From 55-13 sp964501275 (lineage in GTDB: Bacteria; Armatimonadota; Fimbriimonadia; Fimbriimonadales; Fimbriimonadaceae), in contig CAZCSP010000016.1 in assembly GCA_964501275.1 (NCBI GenBank), positions 1 to 64,000 of the forward strand: a stretch of DNA of 64,000 nucleotides, given 5' to 3'. A program made the translations under genes and the position numbers. Position 1 is the first letter of the stretch; every line of letters begins with the position of its first letter. The notes below the pieces were generated by a model. It was given only the letters and a program-made list of their open reading frames with translations, searched no databases and was not told the DNA's origin. This document shows, piece after piece, positions 44,004 through 52,397 of this stretch.

Positions 44004-44030
44004 TATACCAAGTCTTGTAAGATTGGTATA
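44004..44030. promoter_or_regulatory. 27-bp AT-rich palindrome, TATACCAA-N11-TTGGTATA
   Basis: Perfect 8-bp outer arms with TCTT/AAGA inside. It lies between the rsfS stop (44053) and the start of the 144-residue gene (43938), so it could be an operator for the latter or a weak terminator of the obgE operon. There is no T-run. Confidence 0.5.
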
Positions 44031-44052
44031 AAAATTTATCAGATTCTGTTTT

Positions 44053-44406
44053 TTAGGCGGGTTCCACAGGATAGTCCGGGCTGGTCTGATAGGACTTCCA
44101 CAGCGCTTCCAGGTCATAGAACTGACGGGTTTCCTCGCGCATCACGTTCAGCACTACGTCGCCATAGTCCTGCAAAATCCATCCCGAGCCCTCGCCTTCG
44201 ACCCGGCTGGGCTTGCTCTTGAGAATGGTCAACTCCTCGGCGACCTTGTCGGCAATCGAGGAGACATGGCGGTCGCTGGTGCCGCTGCAGACCACAAAGT
44301 AGTCGGTAACGGAGGTCTTGCCGCGAACGTCGAGAGTTTCGATGCGCTCGGCTTTGATCTCGTCGGCTGCATCGAGGATGTGTTGGAGTTTTTCAGTGGA
44401 AGTCAT
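44053..44406 (-). CDS. rsfS: Ribosome silencing factor RsfS
   Basis: 117 residues matching RsfS/YbeB: HILDAADEIKAERIETLDVR, TDYFVVCSGTSDRHVSSIAD, WILQDYGDVVLNVM. It binds L14 on the 50S subunit and blocks subunit joining in starvation. It overlaps nadD by one base (TAATG), within the operon obgE-nadD-rsfS. Confidence 0.96.
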   Translation of the reverse strand: MTSTEKLQHILDAADEIKAERIETLDVRGKTSVTDYFVVCSGTSDRHVSSIADKVAEELTILKSKPSRVEGEGSGWILQDYGDVVLNVMREETRQFYDLEALWKSYQTSPDYPVEPA

Positions 44407-44996
44407 TAATATCGGTATAGCTTGTGTTCTTCAATGTACTTGATCACGGGCTTGGAAACCCAGCGATCAATCGATTTGCCCTTGGCCAGCGTATTCCGAA
44501 TCTCGGTCGCGGAACACTCCAGAGGCTTCATTTCGATCAGGTCGATTAACGGCCGCATATCTGGGTGGAGAAGCAGTAAGGTCTCGACCGGGTTGATGGG
44601 GGGCCGAATCGCCGCGGCAATCCGGCACATCCTCAATAGACGCTCCGGCTGTTTCCATTTTTCCAAGGTCTTCAGCGAGTCGGCGCCCACGATGAACCAG
44701 TATTCGGCGGGGTTCACATACTGCAGTTCCGAGATCGTATCCACCGTGTAGCTTGGCCCCCGTCGGCTGATCTCCGAGTCGCTCACCGCCATATTCGGCT
44801 CATCCGCCACCGCCAATCGAACCATCTCCAGCCGATGCTTGGCCGGAGCCGCCTTGTGTTTGGTTTTCAAGGGGTTCTGGAAGGCAGGCATCCAAATCAC
44901 TTCATCCAGTTGAAGCGATTCCTGGGCCGCCTTTGCCAGCGCCATGTGTCCAAAATGGGGCGGATCAAAGGTGCCGCCTAGAATTCCGATTCTCAT
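44406..44996 (-). CDS. nadD: Nicotinate-nucleotide adenylyltransferase NadD
   Basis: 196 residues: GILGGTFDPPHFGHMALA carries the HxGH nucleotidyltransferase motif, followed by VIWMPAFQNPLK, FIVGADSLK and a C-terminal STEIR-like CSATEIRNTLAKGKS. It adenylates nicotinate mononucleotide in NAD synthesis. It overlaps obgE by 4 bp and rsfS by 1 bp. Confidence 0.96.
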   Translation of the reverse strand: MRIGILGGTFDPPHFGHMALAKAAQESLQLDEVIWMPAFQNPLKTKHKAAPAKHRLEMVRLAVADEPNMAVSDSEISRRGPSYTVDTISELQYVNPAEYWFIVGADSLKTLEKWKQPERLLRMCRIAAAIRPPINPVETLLLLHPDMRPLIDLIEMKPLECSATEIRNTLAKGKSIDRWVSKPVIKYIEEHKLYRY

Positions 44997-46258
44997 TGTT
45001 CGTCCGTAAAGGCAAAGACCGCCGGGCCAACGAATACCGTATCGCCCTCTTCCGCCCCAAGGTCGCGAAGCTTGTCGATAACCCCGAGCCTTTGCAGTCT
45101 TCGGTGAAGGTACCGCACGGCGTCAGAATTCTCCAAGTCGGTCATGGTGACCAGCCTGCGGATGCGCTTCCCGGTGATCTCAAAACCCTCATCCGTCTTC
45201 TCGATGTCCCACTCCAAGTCGTGCTCTCTGGACATGGCGGGCATCAGCACCGGAATCTCCGGCTCTTCCAACGCCTCCTTTAAGGTCCGGTGCATCTCGA
45301 ACAGCAGAGGCTCCAAGCCCTCGCCGGTCACGGCGGAGATAGGGAAGAGGGGAAGGCCCAGCTTCTCGAACCGCTGTCGAATCGCGTCATAGTCCTCCGA
45401 AGGCACGGTGTCCATCTTGCTGAGGGCGATGATTCGGGGACGCTTCCAAATCTCCTCGGAATAAAGCTTCAACTCGTTCTCGATCAATTCGAAATTGGCC
45501 GTCGGGTCGGAGCCGTCGGCAGGGAAGACCTCGACCACGTGGACGAGGAGGCGGTTGCGCTCGACGTGCTTCAGGAACTGGTGGCCCAGCCCAATCCCCT
45601 CGCTGGCACCCTGAATCAATCCCGGCATATCAGCGACGACGAACGAGTCCTCGTGGTAGCGGACCACGCCGAGATTGGGAACGATGGTGGTGAACGGGTA
45701 GTCGGCGATCTTGGGCCTTGCGGCGCTGATACCCGCGATCAGGGTGGACTTGCCTGCGTTGGGCAGGCCGATCAGGCCGATGTCGGCGAGGAGTTTAAGC
45801 TCCAACTTGGCCCGAACGATCTCTTCCGGGGCTCCCTTCTGGGCAAAATTGGGGGCCTGACGGACGCTGCTGGTGTAATGCTGGTTCCCATAGCCGCCGC
45901 GCCCCCCCTTGGCGATGACGTACTTCATCCCATGAACGTTGAGATCAACAAGGAGTTCGTCCAGGTCGAGGTCGCGGACGATGGTGCCAACCGGCACCTT
46001 GATCTCGATCGGCTTGCCGTCTTTGCCCCGCTTGTTGCCCAGGCCGTGGACTCCATCTTGAGCCTGGAACTTGTCCTGAAGCTTGAAGTCGTAGAGGGTG
46101 CGCTTGCCGCGGTCGGCGATCAGAATGATATCGCCACCCTTACCGCCGTCCGCCCCGTTGGGCCCGCCACGCGGAACATGCTTTTCCCGATGGAAACTAA
46201 CCGCCCCCGAACCGCCCCGCCCAGAGACAAACGTGACTTCGGCTTCATCGAGAAACAT
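44993..46258 (-). CDS. obgE: GTPase Obg
   Basis: 421 residues: a Gly-rich Obg fold (1-158), a G domain with GLPNAGKSTL and DMPGLIQGASEG, and a C-terminal OCT domain (about 345-420). It acts in 50S maturation and stress control. First gene of the obgE-nadD-rsfS operon. Confidence 0.97.
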   Translation of the reverse strand: MFLDEAEVTFVSGRGGSGAVSFHREKHVPRGGPNGADGGKGGDIILIADRGKRTLYDFKLQDKFQAQDGVHGLGNKRGKDGKPIEIKVPVGTIVRDLDLDELLVDLNVHGMKYVIAKGGRGGYGNQHYTSSVRQAPNFAQKGAPEEIVRAKLELKLLADIGLIGLPNAGKSTLIAGISAARPKIADYPFTTIVPNLGVVRYHEDSFVVADMPGLIQGASEGIGLGHQFLKHVERNRLLVHVVEVFPADGSDPTANFELIENELKLYSEEIWKRPRIIALSKMDTVPSEDYDAIRQRFEKLGLPLFPISAVTGEGLEPLLFEMHRTLKEALEEPEIPVLMPAMSREHDLEWDIEKTDEGFEITGKRIRRLVTMTDLENSDAVRYLHRRLQRLGVIDKLRDLGAEEGDTVFVGPAVFAFTDEQ

Positions 46259-46308
46259 AGGTAGCAGGGTACCTGGGGAGTCTGAGATGGGTTCGGGACA
46301 GGCAGGGC

Positions 46309-46668
46309 TTAGTTCGATACGTCTTCGATAGCGGAAACATCCTGGATGACAGCATCGATCTTTGACAGCAAATCAGGAATGTCCTTCACCGCGATGTCCC
46401 AAATTGTGTCGTCGTCGATTGCGTGATAGACGTGGGCAAAGAAGTCTCGTGCCCGCATGATCTTCTTCCAAGGGATATCAGGATGGCGAGCCTGCACTTC
46501 GGGGGACACGTTTTTAGCGGCTTCCCCGATGATTTCCAAATTTCGGACCAAGGCTTCATGGACGACAAAGTCGGACTTCATCTCTTCCTTGGAGAAGCGA
46601 GAGGTTATCTCCGAGGCGGCCTCGGCTCGCCGTTTGATGTCGGCAAGAAATGTCAGTTGGCTACGCAA
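46309..46668 (-). CDS. hepT: HepT-like ribonuclease toxin (DUF86)
   Basis: 119 residues, all helical, with the RX4HXY catalytic motif in RDFFAHVYH (about residue 76) and RNLEIIGEAAKNVSPE typical of HepT/DUF86. HepT cleaves RNA unless adenylylated by MntA. It overlaps the mntA gene by 8 bp. Confidence 0.92.
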   Translation of the reverse strand: MRSQLTFLADIKRRAEAASEITSRFSKEEMKSDFVVHEALVRNLEIIGEAAKNVSPEVQARHPDIPWKKIMRARDFFAHVYHAIDDDTIWDIAVKDIPDLLSKIDAVIQDVSAIEDVSN

Positions 46669-46951
46669 CCTTCAAAGCTCCGTCCAAGACTTCATCGCGT
46701 ATAAGCCAGTGCAGAGTATCCGGCTGCGCCAGATCCACCTTCACGCCGAGTTCGTCTTCCAGCAGAAACAGCGTCCCAAAGAACTTTTCGGACGTTCGCT
46801 CGCCCTCAAACTCAACCAGCAAGTCAAGGTCGCTCTTGCTGGTTGCCTCATTCCGGGCAACCGATCCGTACAGGGAAAGGCTCTTGACGCCGAATTTACG
46901 AAGCTCGGGCATCAAGCCTTTGAGTTTTCGGATAGCCTCGGCCCGTTCCAT
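46661..46951 (-). CDS. mntA: MntA-like nucleotidyltransferase antitoxin
   Basis: 96 residues with the minimal nucleotidyltransferase motif SLYGSVARNEATSKSDLDLL (GSX10DXD) and the third acidic residue in VKVDLAQP. In characterised pairs it adds AMP to the HepT tyrosine. It is the upstream gene, as usual, and overlaps hepT. Confidence 0.93.
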   Translation of the reverse strand: MERAEAIRKLKGLMPELRKFGVKSLSLYGSVARNEATSKSDLDLLVEFEGERTSEKFFGTLFLLEDELGVKVDLAQPDTLHWLIRDEVLDGALKVA

Positions 46952-47005
46952 CTTGGGCTCATTATAGCCGTGGATGCTTTGATCCGTTGTGATCCCAATC
47001 TAGTT

Positions 47006-47527
47006 CTACGACCCGGGCAACTCATGGGCATCTTCCTCTTCCTCCTCGCCCAACATCCCCGGAATCAGTTCGACGGTGATCGTCTCGGTGTCAAAGTCTA
47101 CGCCCTTCACAAACTGCTCGGCAAAGGGGATCATGAGGTCGCCGATGACGAGGATGTCTTGGGCCGGGTAGGCCGCAACCTGATCGACGGTCCCTAGTTC
47201 GGCGCCATCCACCGTCACCACCTTCAGCCCGATCAGGTCCTCGACAAAGAACTCGTCTTCCTCAAGCTCGGGTTTCTCGTCGCTGGCCGAGTAGAGGTAT
47301 TCCCACTGGAGAGCCTTGGCCTCCTCGATGCTGTTCACCCCGCTGAGCTTCATCAGCAGGCGGTCGTTCTGAAACTGCGAAGCCTCGACAGTCACCCAGT
47401 CGTCTTTGAGCCGGAGCCGCTGGCCCTTAGCAAGCCGCTGAGAGAAGTCGGTATGGAGTTCCACCTTCACCTGGCCCTTCAGGCCATGGGAGGCGACGAT
47501 TCTGCCGACTTTAAGGAGTTCGCTCAC
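47006..47527 (-). CDS. rimM: Ribosome maturation factor RimM
   Basis: 173 residues from GTG 47527. The N-terminal SELLKVGRIVASHGLKGQVK and the PRC-barrel segment EFFVEDLIGLKVVTVDG identify RimM, which helps 30S head assembly. CACAAT followed by AAGGAG and then GTG suits a leaderless start; a longer start at 47560 is possible. It ends with an acidic tail. Normally rimM follows rpsP-khpA directly; here an opposite-strand gene lies between. Confidence 0.93.
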   Translation of the reverse strand: MSELLKVGRIVASHGLKGQVKVELHTDFSQRLAKGQRLRLKDDWVTVEASQFQNDRLLMKLSGVNSIEEAKALQWEYLYSASDEKPELEEDEFFVEDLIGLKVVTVDGAELGTVDQVAAYPAQDILVIGDLMIPFAEQFVKGVDFDTETITVELIPGMLGEEEEEDAHELPGS

Positions 47528-47621
47528 CTCCTTATTGTGACTTGCCAAGTCCAGACGCACCTAGGCATACGTGTATTGTTGGCTCTATCGACGACCGAGT
47601 TGTGTATCCTAAACTAGCCCA

Positions 47622-48224
47622 ATGACTCTTGAGCGAACGGAAGTAGAAGAACTGATTGAGCGCTCCGCAGAGAGACTCGGTGTGGCTGTTCCCCGAATCG
47701 TGTTCGCAGGGAGCGATATCTCGGAGGCCCCGGTTGATTGTTTTGAGGGCCACAAAATCCGAATCGCGCCCGCCGCTTTGAACGACCTGAGCCTTGAGGA
47801 ACTTGAGTATGGAGTTCTTTTTGAGCTTTCTGAGCCGACCAAAGGCTTCGCCGACCGATTTGCCACAATGGCAATGCTTCCCGGCCTCCTCATCGCTTTC
47901 GTGATTGGGGTGATCGTAGGTAACAGGCTCCAAGACATAGGGAATCTAGGCTATATCGTGGGTTTCGCGACTGGACTCGTGGTCGGGATTATTGTGATGA
48001 CCATCCTAACGGGTGTAATCCTCCAGAAAGATCGGACTAAACGCGAGGTACAGGTGCTGGGTATCACTCGCGATTTGGGAGCGGCAATTCGGTACGCCCA
48101 CAAATACTGGTCGAACGACTATTCCGGTGATGTTGCCGAGCCTCGAAAGCGGATCATTCCATCGACCGCTGAAGCGCAACGATTGAGAAAAGCCGCTGAA
48201 CAACTCGGGTTAGAGGGCGAGTAG
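47622..48224 (+). CDS. Membrane protein resembling a degenerate M48 peptidase
   Basis: 200 residues. The stretch HKIRIAPAALNDLSLEELEY followed by GVLFELSEPTKG mirrors the M48 pattern in which ELxxVLxHExxH carries zinc ligands, but HExxH is replaced by FELSE. Two membrane helices follow (about 85-105 and 110-133), then a basic tail. TAAACT lies 6 nt before the ATG. If related to M48 it is catalytically dead; the relationship is inferred from pattern only. Confidence 0.55.
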   Translation: MTLERTEVEELIERSAERLGVAVPRIVFAGSDISEAPVDCFEGHKIRIAPAALNDLSLEELEYGVLFELSEPTKGFADRFATMAMLPGLLIAFVIGVIVGNRLQDIGNLGYIVGFATGLVVGIIVMTILTGVILQKDRTKREVQVLGITRDLGAAIRYAHKYWSNDYSGDVAEPRKRIIPSTAEAQRLRKAAEQLGLEGE

Positions 48225-48227
48225 CCC

Positions 48228-48260
48228 TAAAAAAAGAAAGCAGGCTTTTACAAGCCTGCT
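48228..48260 (-). terminator. Intrinsic terminator of rpsP-khpA
   Basis: AGCAGGCTT (48239-48247) and AAGCCTGCT (48252-48260) form a perfect 9-bp stem with a 4-nt loop. On the minus strand it is followed by a T-rich run (TTCTTTTTTT). It also lies just after the plus-strand gene ending at 48224, so it may act both ways. Confidence 0.9.
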
Positions 48261-48303
48261 CGTATCTCTTTGCAACGATTCAGCGATCTACGATTCCGCG
48301 ACG

Positions 48304-48543
48304 CTACTCGGTATTCACCTTCACAAACGCCTTCTCCCGCGACTTGGCGGCGACGGCGCTGACGACGCATCGGATGGCGCTGACCACGCGGCCGCTCTTG
48401 CCGATCACCTTGCCCACGTCATCCGGGTCGCAGGTGATGTAGAACGTTCGGGCGTTGCCTTCGGTCTCTTCTTCGATTTCGATGGCCTCGGGCTTCTCGA
48501 CCACCGACTTGACTACGGTCTCAACAAATGCTTCGTATGCCAT
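48304..48543 (-). CDS. khpA: KH-domain RNA-binding protein KhpA (YlqC)
   Basis: 79 residues, a single KH domain with the GxxG loop in VGKVIGKSGRVVSAIR. KhpA binds RNA and is usually encoded directly after rpsP, as here (5-bp gap). Confidence 0.95.
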   Translation of the reverse strand: MAYEAFVETVVKSVVEKPEAIEIEEETEGNARTFYITCDPDDVGKVIGKSGRVVSAIRCVVSAVAAKSREKAFVKVNTE

Positions 48544-48548
48544 CTGGA

Positions 48549-49067
48549 TTAGGCCTCTCCCGTCTTGGCTTCTTCAGCCGCTGGAGCTTCCTCTGCAGGA
48601 GCTTCTACCGGCGCTTCTTCCGCAACAGGCGCTTCCTCAACGGGAGCCTCAGCGACAGGCTCCTCCACGGGAGCGGGCTCTGGTTCAGGGGCGGGCGCGG
48701 GAGCCGGGGCAGGCGCTTCGGCAACGGCGGCGGGAGCCTCGATGGCGGACTTCACCGACATGACGGCGGTTCGCTTGTCGAGGAACTTATAATCCTTCTT
48801 GCTGGCCGGGCGCTGGGCAAAGAACTCGTCGAGAACGCCGATCTTATTCAACAGGATCGCGGTCGTCTCGGTGGGCTGGGCGCCTTGGAGGAGCCAATGC
48901 AGGGCTCGCTCTTTGTTGATGTTGATCAGCGTGGGCTTGACCACCGGATCGTACTGGCCAATCGTCTCCACGAATGCGCCATTGCGGCCCGCGGTGCTCT
49001 TGGCAACCACTACACGATAAAACGGTCGGCCCTTGGTGCCAATACGTCGAAGTCGAATCTTAACCAT
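48549..49067 (-). CDS. rpsP: 30S ribosomal protein S16 with long Ala/Pro/Glu tail
   Basis: 172 residues, about twice the usual 80-90. Residues 1-80 are canonical S16 (MVKIRLRRIGTKGRPFYRVV, FVETIGQYDP). From about residue 110 the protein is a low-complexity tail of EAPV/AEAPVEEAP repeats, negatively charged and presumably disordered. First gene of rpsP-khpA. Confidence 0.95.
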   Translation of the reverse strand: MVKIRLRRIGTKGRPFYRVVVAKSTAGRNGAFVETIGQYDPVVKPTLININKERALHWLLQGAQPTETTAILLNKIGVLDEFFAQRPASKKDYKFLDKRTAVMSVKSAIEAPAAVAEAPAPAPAPAPEPEPAPVEEPVAEAPVEEAPVAEEAPVEAPAEEAPAAEEAKTGEA

Positions 49068-49461
49068 AGTCTTCTATTTGGAGTCTCGTCCAACCTATGC
49101 CGCGAGGACGGCGAGGCGCACGGGCAGGCCGAGATAACTGCCTACTATACCCAAGTGATGAGAGGGCGGTAGGTCTTGGGTTGGAAGGGAGTGAGGGGGG
49201 AATGACGAATGACGAATGGGGAGGAGATGAGGGAAGGGACTTGCAAAATTATTAATGTTAAACGGCGTCATCCTGAGCGAGCCAGATGAGGTTTGTAGTT
49301 GAGCCGCTTGCTGGTCGCGAGTCGAAGGACCTCACCGATCCGTAGCTTCTTTTCAACATTACAAAAGGGTTAGGTGGTTCGACTCCGCGGCATAGAACGC
49401 CCTGAAAAGCAAAAAAAAGCTCGGGCCGCTTTCGCTCACCATGACGCCGCACTTCAAGCTC
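49068..49461. repeat. 394-bp gap with an inverted repeat of the GTCATCCTGAGCGA type
   Basis: GGCGTCATCCTGAGCGAGC (about 49264-49282) and an inverted counterpart GCTTTCGCTCACCATGACGCC (about 49427-49447) bound a 185-bp element that includes GAGTCGAAGGACCTC. This resembles the extragenic TCATCCTGAGCGAAGCGAAGGA repeat found in many bacteria. The minus-strand 64-codon ORF across it is an artefact of the repeat. Nothing is recognised in 49068-49262 apart from short GAATGACGAATG repeats. Confidence 0.7.
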
Positions 49462-49683
49462 TCAGACATCCGTTCGGGGATGAGCCGTGGCGAGCCATAG
49501 GCCAAGGCCAACCGCGACAACTCCGATCAGGATGCAGGCCACAGAGGTGATCCTTGCACTATCTTCGACATAGTAGTAGTGGTAAGGCTTTGAGGGCAAT
49601 AGCCACAAAGCAATCCACGGATAGATGCCGAAACCAATTGCGGCAAGGCCGATGACAATCAAAAGCAGTGCGACCAGCCTCAT
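49462..49683 (-). CDS. Small two-helix membrane protein
   Basis: 73 residues from ATG 49683 (MRLVALLLIVIGLAAIGFGI), with two membrane helices and a YHYYYVED loop. No family recognised. It lies downstream of the flotillin operon, beyond a hairpin, so its expression could depend on read-through. Confidence 0.5.
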   Translation of the reverse strand: MRLVALLLIVIGLAAIGFGIYPWIALWLLPSKPYHYYYVEDSARITSVACILIGVVAVGLGLWLATAHPRTDV

Positions 49684-49712
49684 CGTGTTTCTGCCCGACA
49701 GAACCAAAGTGA

Positions 49713-49750
49713 AGCCCCTTCTTCAATCGGCTTTTCAACAAGAAGGGGCT
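49713..49750 (-). terminator. Hairpin at the end of the flotillin operon
   Basis: AGCCCCTTCTT (49713-49723) and AAGAAGGGGCT (49740-49750) form a perfect 11-bp stem with a 16-nt loop, starting 7 bp past the flotillin stop. There is no T-run on the minus strand. Confidence 0.65.
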
Positions 49751-49756
49751 AGGGAG

Positions 49757-51547
49757 TTACGCCTTCCCCTCCTTCTTCACCTCAACCACCGGTGCAGGCG
49801 CGTGCGCCTTCCCGTTCGTCTCTCCCAACGGAGTCGTCAAGGCGTTTAGGGAGCCGCCTTTTAGGCCAATCTCTTCCATCAGCGAGTCCACCAGCGGCGC
49901 TTGGCCTCGGTAGCGGAGGGCGCTGCTTACCAGTTGGTCGGCGAGGCTGGCGTCTCCGTTGCCGGAAACCTGGCCACCTCCTCCGCCATGTCCGCCGCCC
50001 AGGCCTTCCACCTGGATGATCTTGATTCCGTCGATCTGCTCCATCGGCTTCACGCTCTCGCGAATGATGCCCGGCAGGTTCTCGATCAGAATCCGCTTGA
50101 TCTTGGCTTCCAAGACCGCGGCGCTGATCACGTTCTCGGCCTCGTTGATCGCCCGCTTACCGACGGCTTCGACCTCGTAGACCTTCTCCTGAGCCTCGGC
50201 CCGTAGCCTTTCCGCGTCGGCGGCCGCAGTGGCGGCGATTCTGGCCTTCTGGCCTTCAGCCTCGGCGGCGATGGTGAGAGCGGCGGCGCGGTCTTCGCTT
50301 GCCTTCTTCTCGGCCTGGGCGGCAACAGTGATACGGATCGCATCCCGTTCCGCGAGTTCGCTAGCCTGGACCAGCTCGATCGTCTTTTTACGTTCCGCAA
50401 CTTCTTTCTCGCGGACCGTCACAACTCGCTCCTCAGCCTGAACCGCCTCGGCGCGGGCGGCGGCCGCCAGGGCTTCAGCTTCCGACTTGGCGCGAGACTT
50501 CTCCGCGATGGCAATGGCCCGCTCCTGTTCGGCAAGCTCGATCGCCTTCAGCTTCTCGATCTCGGCCGCCTCGATGGCCTTCTGCCGGAGAACGTCGAGT
50601 TCCTTGATCTGCTGCTCGTTGGCGATCCGGTCGCCCTCGATCTTCCTTTGGGAAAGAATCTCGGACTGCTGCACCTGTTGGCTGGCGACAATCTGGGCCT
50701 GCCTCGCCTCTTGCTCCCGCGCCGCCTGTTCCTGAGCAATTTCGGCAGCCTGGGATGCCTTACGAATCGAAATCTCTCGCTCTTGCTCAAGCTTTGCGTA
50801 CTGCTCCTCTCGGGAAAGCTGGAGCGACTTCTGCTCGGCTTCCAGGTTCTTCATCTGAATCAGAACCCTGGTCTCCTGCTCGATGTCGTTCCGTTGCTTT
50901 CGCTTGGCTTCGATGGTCTCGGTAATCTTCGCGAGGCCCTGGGCGTCGAAGGCGTTTTGCGGGTTGAAAAACTCGATGCTGGTCTGGTTGAGGCTGGTTA
51001 GCGAAACCGACTCCAGCTCGAGGCCGTTCTTGAGAATGTCTTCGGACACCGTCGTCTGAACGCGCTGGACGAAATTGACGCGCTGTTCGTGCAGCTCCTC
51101 CATCGTCATCTCAGCCGCTACCGCGCGGAGGGCGTCAACGAACTTGCCTTCGACCAACTCCTTTAGCAGGACCGGCTCCATCGTTCGGTGTCCTAACGTT
51201 TGTGCGGCATCGCCAATGGCTTCTTCCGTGGGTTTCACCCGGACGTAAAACTCAGCCTGAACATCGACCCGGACGCGGTCCTTGGTGATCAAGCTGGACT
51301 CGCCGCCACGGCTGACTTCCAGCCGCAGGGTGTTCATGTTCACCCGAATGATGTCTTGGAAAACGGGCAGGACGATAGCTCCGCCGTTCACAACCACCTT
51401 CTGGCCTCGGAATCCTGTTCGGACGAACGAGATCTCCTTGGAGGCCCGACGGTAGAGTCTCGACAGGATCAGCGTGAAGACAAGGAGCCCGACAATGAAC
51501 GCGGCTACGTACAGACCATACATTTCAATGGGATTGGGATTAGGCAT
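49757..51547 (-). CDS. yqiK: Flotillin-family protein (YqiK-like)
   Basis: 596 residues: one N-terminal membrane helix (about 10-32), an SPFH/PHB domain (about 45-230) and a very long Ala/Glu/Lys coiled coil (about 230-480) typical of flotillins, ending with a Gly-rich segment (LGGGHGGGGGQ) and a variable tail. Flotillins scaffold membrane microdomains. It overlaps the YqiJ gene by 8 bp. Confidence 0.93.
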   Translation of the reverse strand: MPNPNPIEMYGLYVAAFIVGLLVFTLILSRLYRRASKEISFVRTGFRGQKVVVNGGAIVLPVFQDIIRVNMNTLRLEVSRGGESSLITKDRVRVDVQAEFYVRVKPTEEAIGDAAQTLGHRTMEPVLLKELVEGKFVDALRAVAAEMTMEELHEQRVNFVQRVQTTVSEDILKNGLELESVSLTSLNQTSIEFFNPQNAFDAQGLAKITETIEAKRKQRNDIEQETRVLIQMKNLEAEQKSLQLSREEQYAKLEQEREISIRKASQAAEIAQEQAAREQEARQAQIVASQQVQQSEILSQRKIEGDRIANEQQIKELDVLRQKAIEAAEIEKLKAIELAEQERAIAIAEKSRAKSEAEALAAAARAEAVQAEERVVTVREKEVAERKKTIELVQASELAERDAIRITVAAQAEKKASEDRAAALTIAAEAEGQKARIAATAAADAERLRAEAQEKVYEVEAVGKRAINEAENVISAAVLEAKIKRILIENLPGIIRESVKPMEQIDGIKIIQVEGLGGGHGGGGGQVSGNGDASLADQLVSSALRYRGQAPLVDSLMEEIGLKGGSLNALTTPLGETNGKAHAPAPVVEVKKEGKA

Positions 51548-52262
51548 TGTTTGTGGAGTGGCGGTTTTCCGCCGACGGGGGATTCGCCCCGAACGAGAGG
51601 AGAGCCTCGACGCTATCCTCGATCACCAGGTATTTGGGGCCCGTTCGCTCGACGAGCATCACCGACTGGCCGGCATGGAACTCGGTATCGGCGTGCACAG
51701 GCTCCACCAAGACGTAGTGGGTCTGGCCATGCTTGTCCTTGAGCTTGGCTTGGGAAGGATTGCCCTGGCGGGTGGTGCCCAGGGTGATGGTTGCAGAGTG
51801 GCCAACCAGGCTATCTGCTGAGACCACACTGGTCTCATCCTTGAGTACGGTGCGCTTGGCAAGACCGCCCAACAGATTCACCCAAAGGAACCCGACAACC
51901 AGGGCGATGGGGACCGCTCCTACCAGAGGAAGCGGGGCTCCCAGCGAGTTGAGGGCGATCCATTGAGTTGTAACTCCTCCCAGGCCAAAGCCCAGCAGGA
52001 GCAGAACGAACAGGATGAGAATTGGAACCTGCCCGACGTGCAGCCAGCCCAGAAGATGCTCACCCGCGCTGATGTCGCCGTCGTGATCGAAATCCAAATC
52101 GAATTCGGCGTCGGTATCCAGGCCGGGGATCGCCGAATCTACGAAGTGAGAAATCGCGAAGCCCAGAAGCATCGACACGATCTCCAGCACCGCAATGCCT
52201 GCCATCACCATCAGGGCGATGGTGAAGGGCATGTTGGCCGGTGCGGTTAGAAACTCGATCAT
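51540..52262 (-). CDS. yqiJ: YqiJ-like NfeD/OB-fold membrane protein
   Basis: 240 residues with three or four membrane helices and a C-terminal OB-fold (SLVGHSATITLGTTRQG to the end). It carries an Asp-rich loop (DTDAEFDLDFDHDGDIS, about 52-68), which looks EF-hand-like. YqiJ partners YqiK flotillin in other bacteria; the 8-bp overlap confirms the pair. Confidence 0.87.
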   Translation of the reverse strand: MIEFLTAPANMPFTIALMVMAGIAVLEIVSMLLGFAISHFVDSAIPGLDTDAEFDLDFDHDGDISAGEHLLGWLHVGQVPILILFVLLLLGFGLGGVTTQWIALNSLGAPLPLVGAVPIALVVGFLWVNLLGGLAKRTVLKDETSVVSADSLVGHSATITLGTTRQGNPSQAKLKDKHGQTHYVLVEPVHADTEFHAGQSVMLVERTGPKYLVIEDSVEALLSFGANPPSAENRHSTNNA

Positions 52263-52397
52263 ACAGGGTTCTCTATCCTATTCGACAACGGATACGGAAT
52301 TCCCTTGTATGGGGTTGCGAGGGAAATAATCTGGGTAAATCGCCTGCTTGGCCGGGGCTCCAACCGGTTTTGCCGCAGCGCCGTCACGTCGTCTGCA

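Noticed and set aside
49258..49452. Minus-strand 64-codon open frame
   Set aside because: It is the translation of the GTCATCCTGAGCGA-type extragenic repeat; the arms are inverted copies and it has no start signal.
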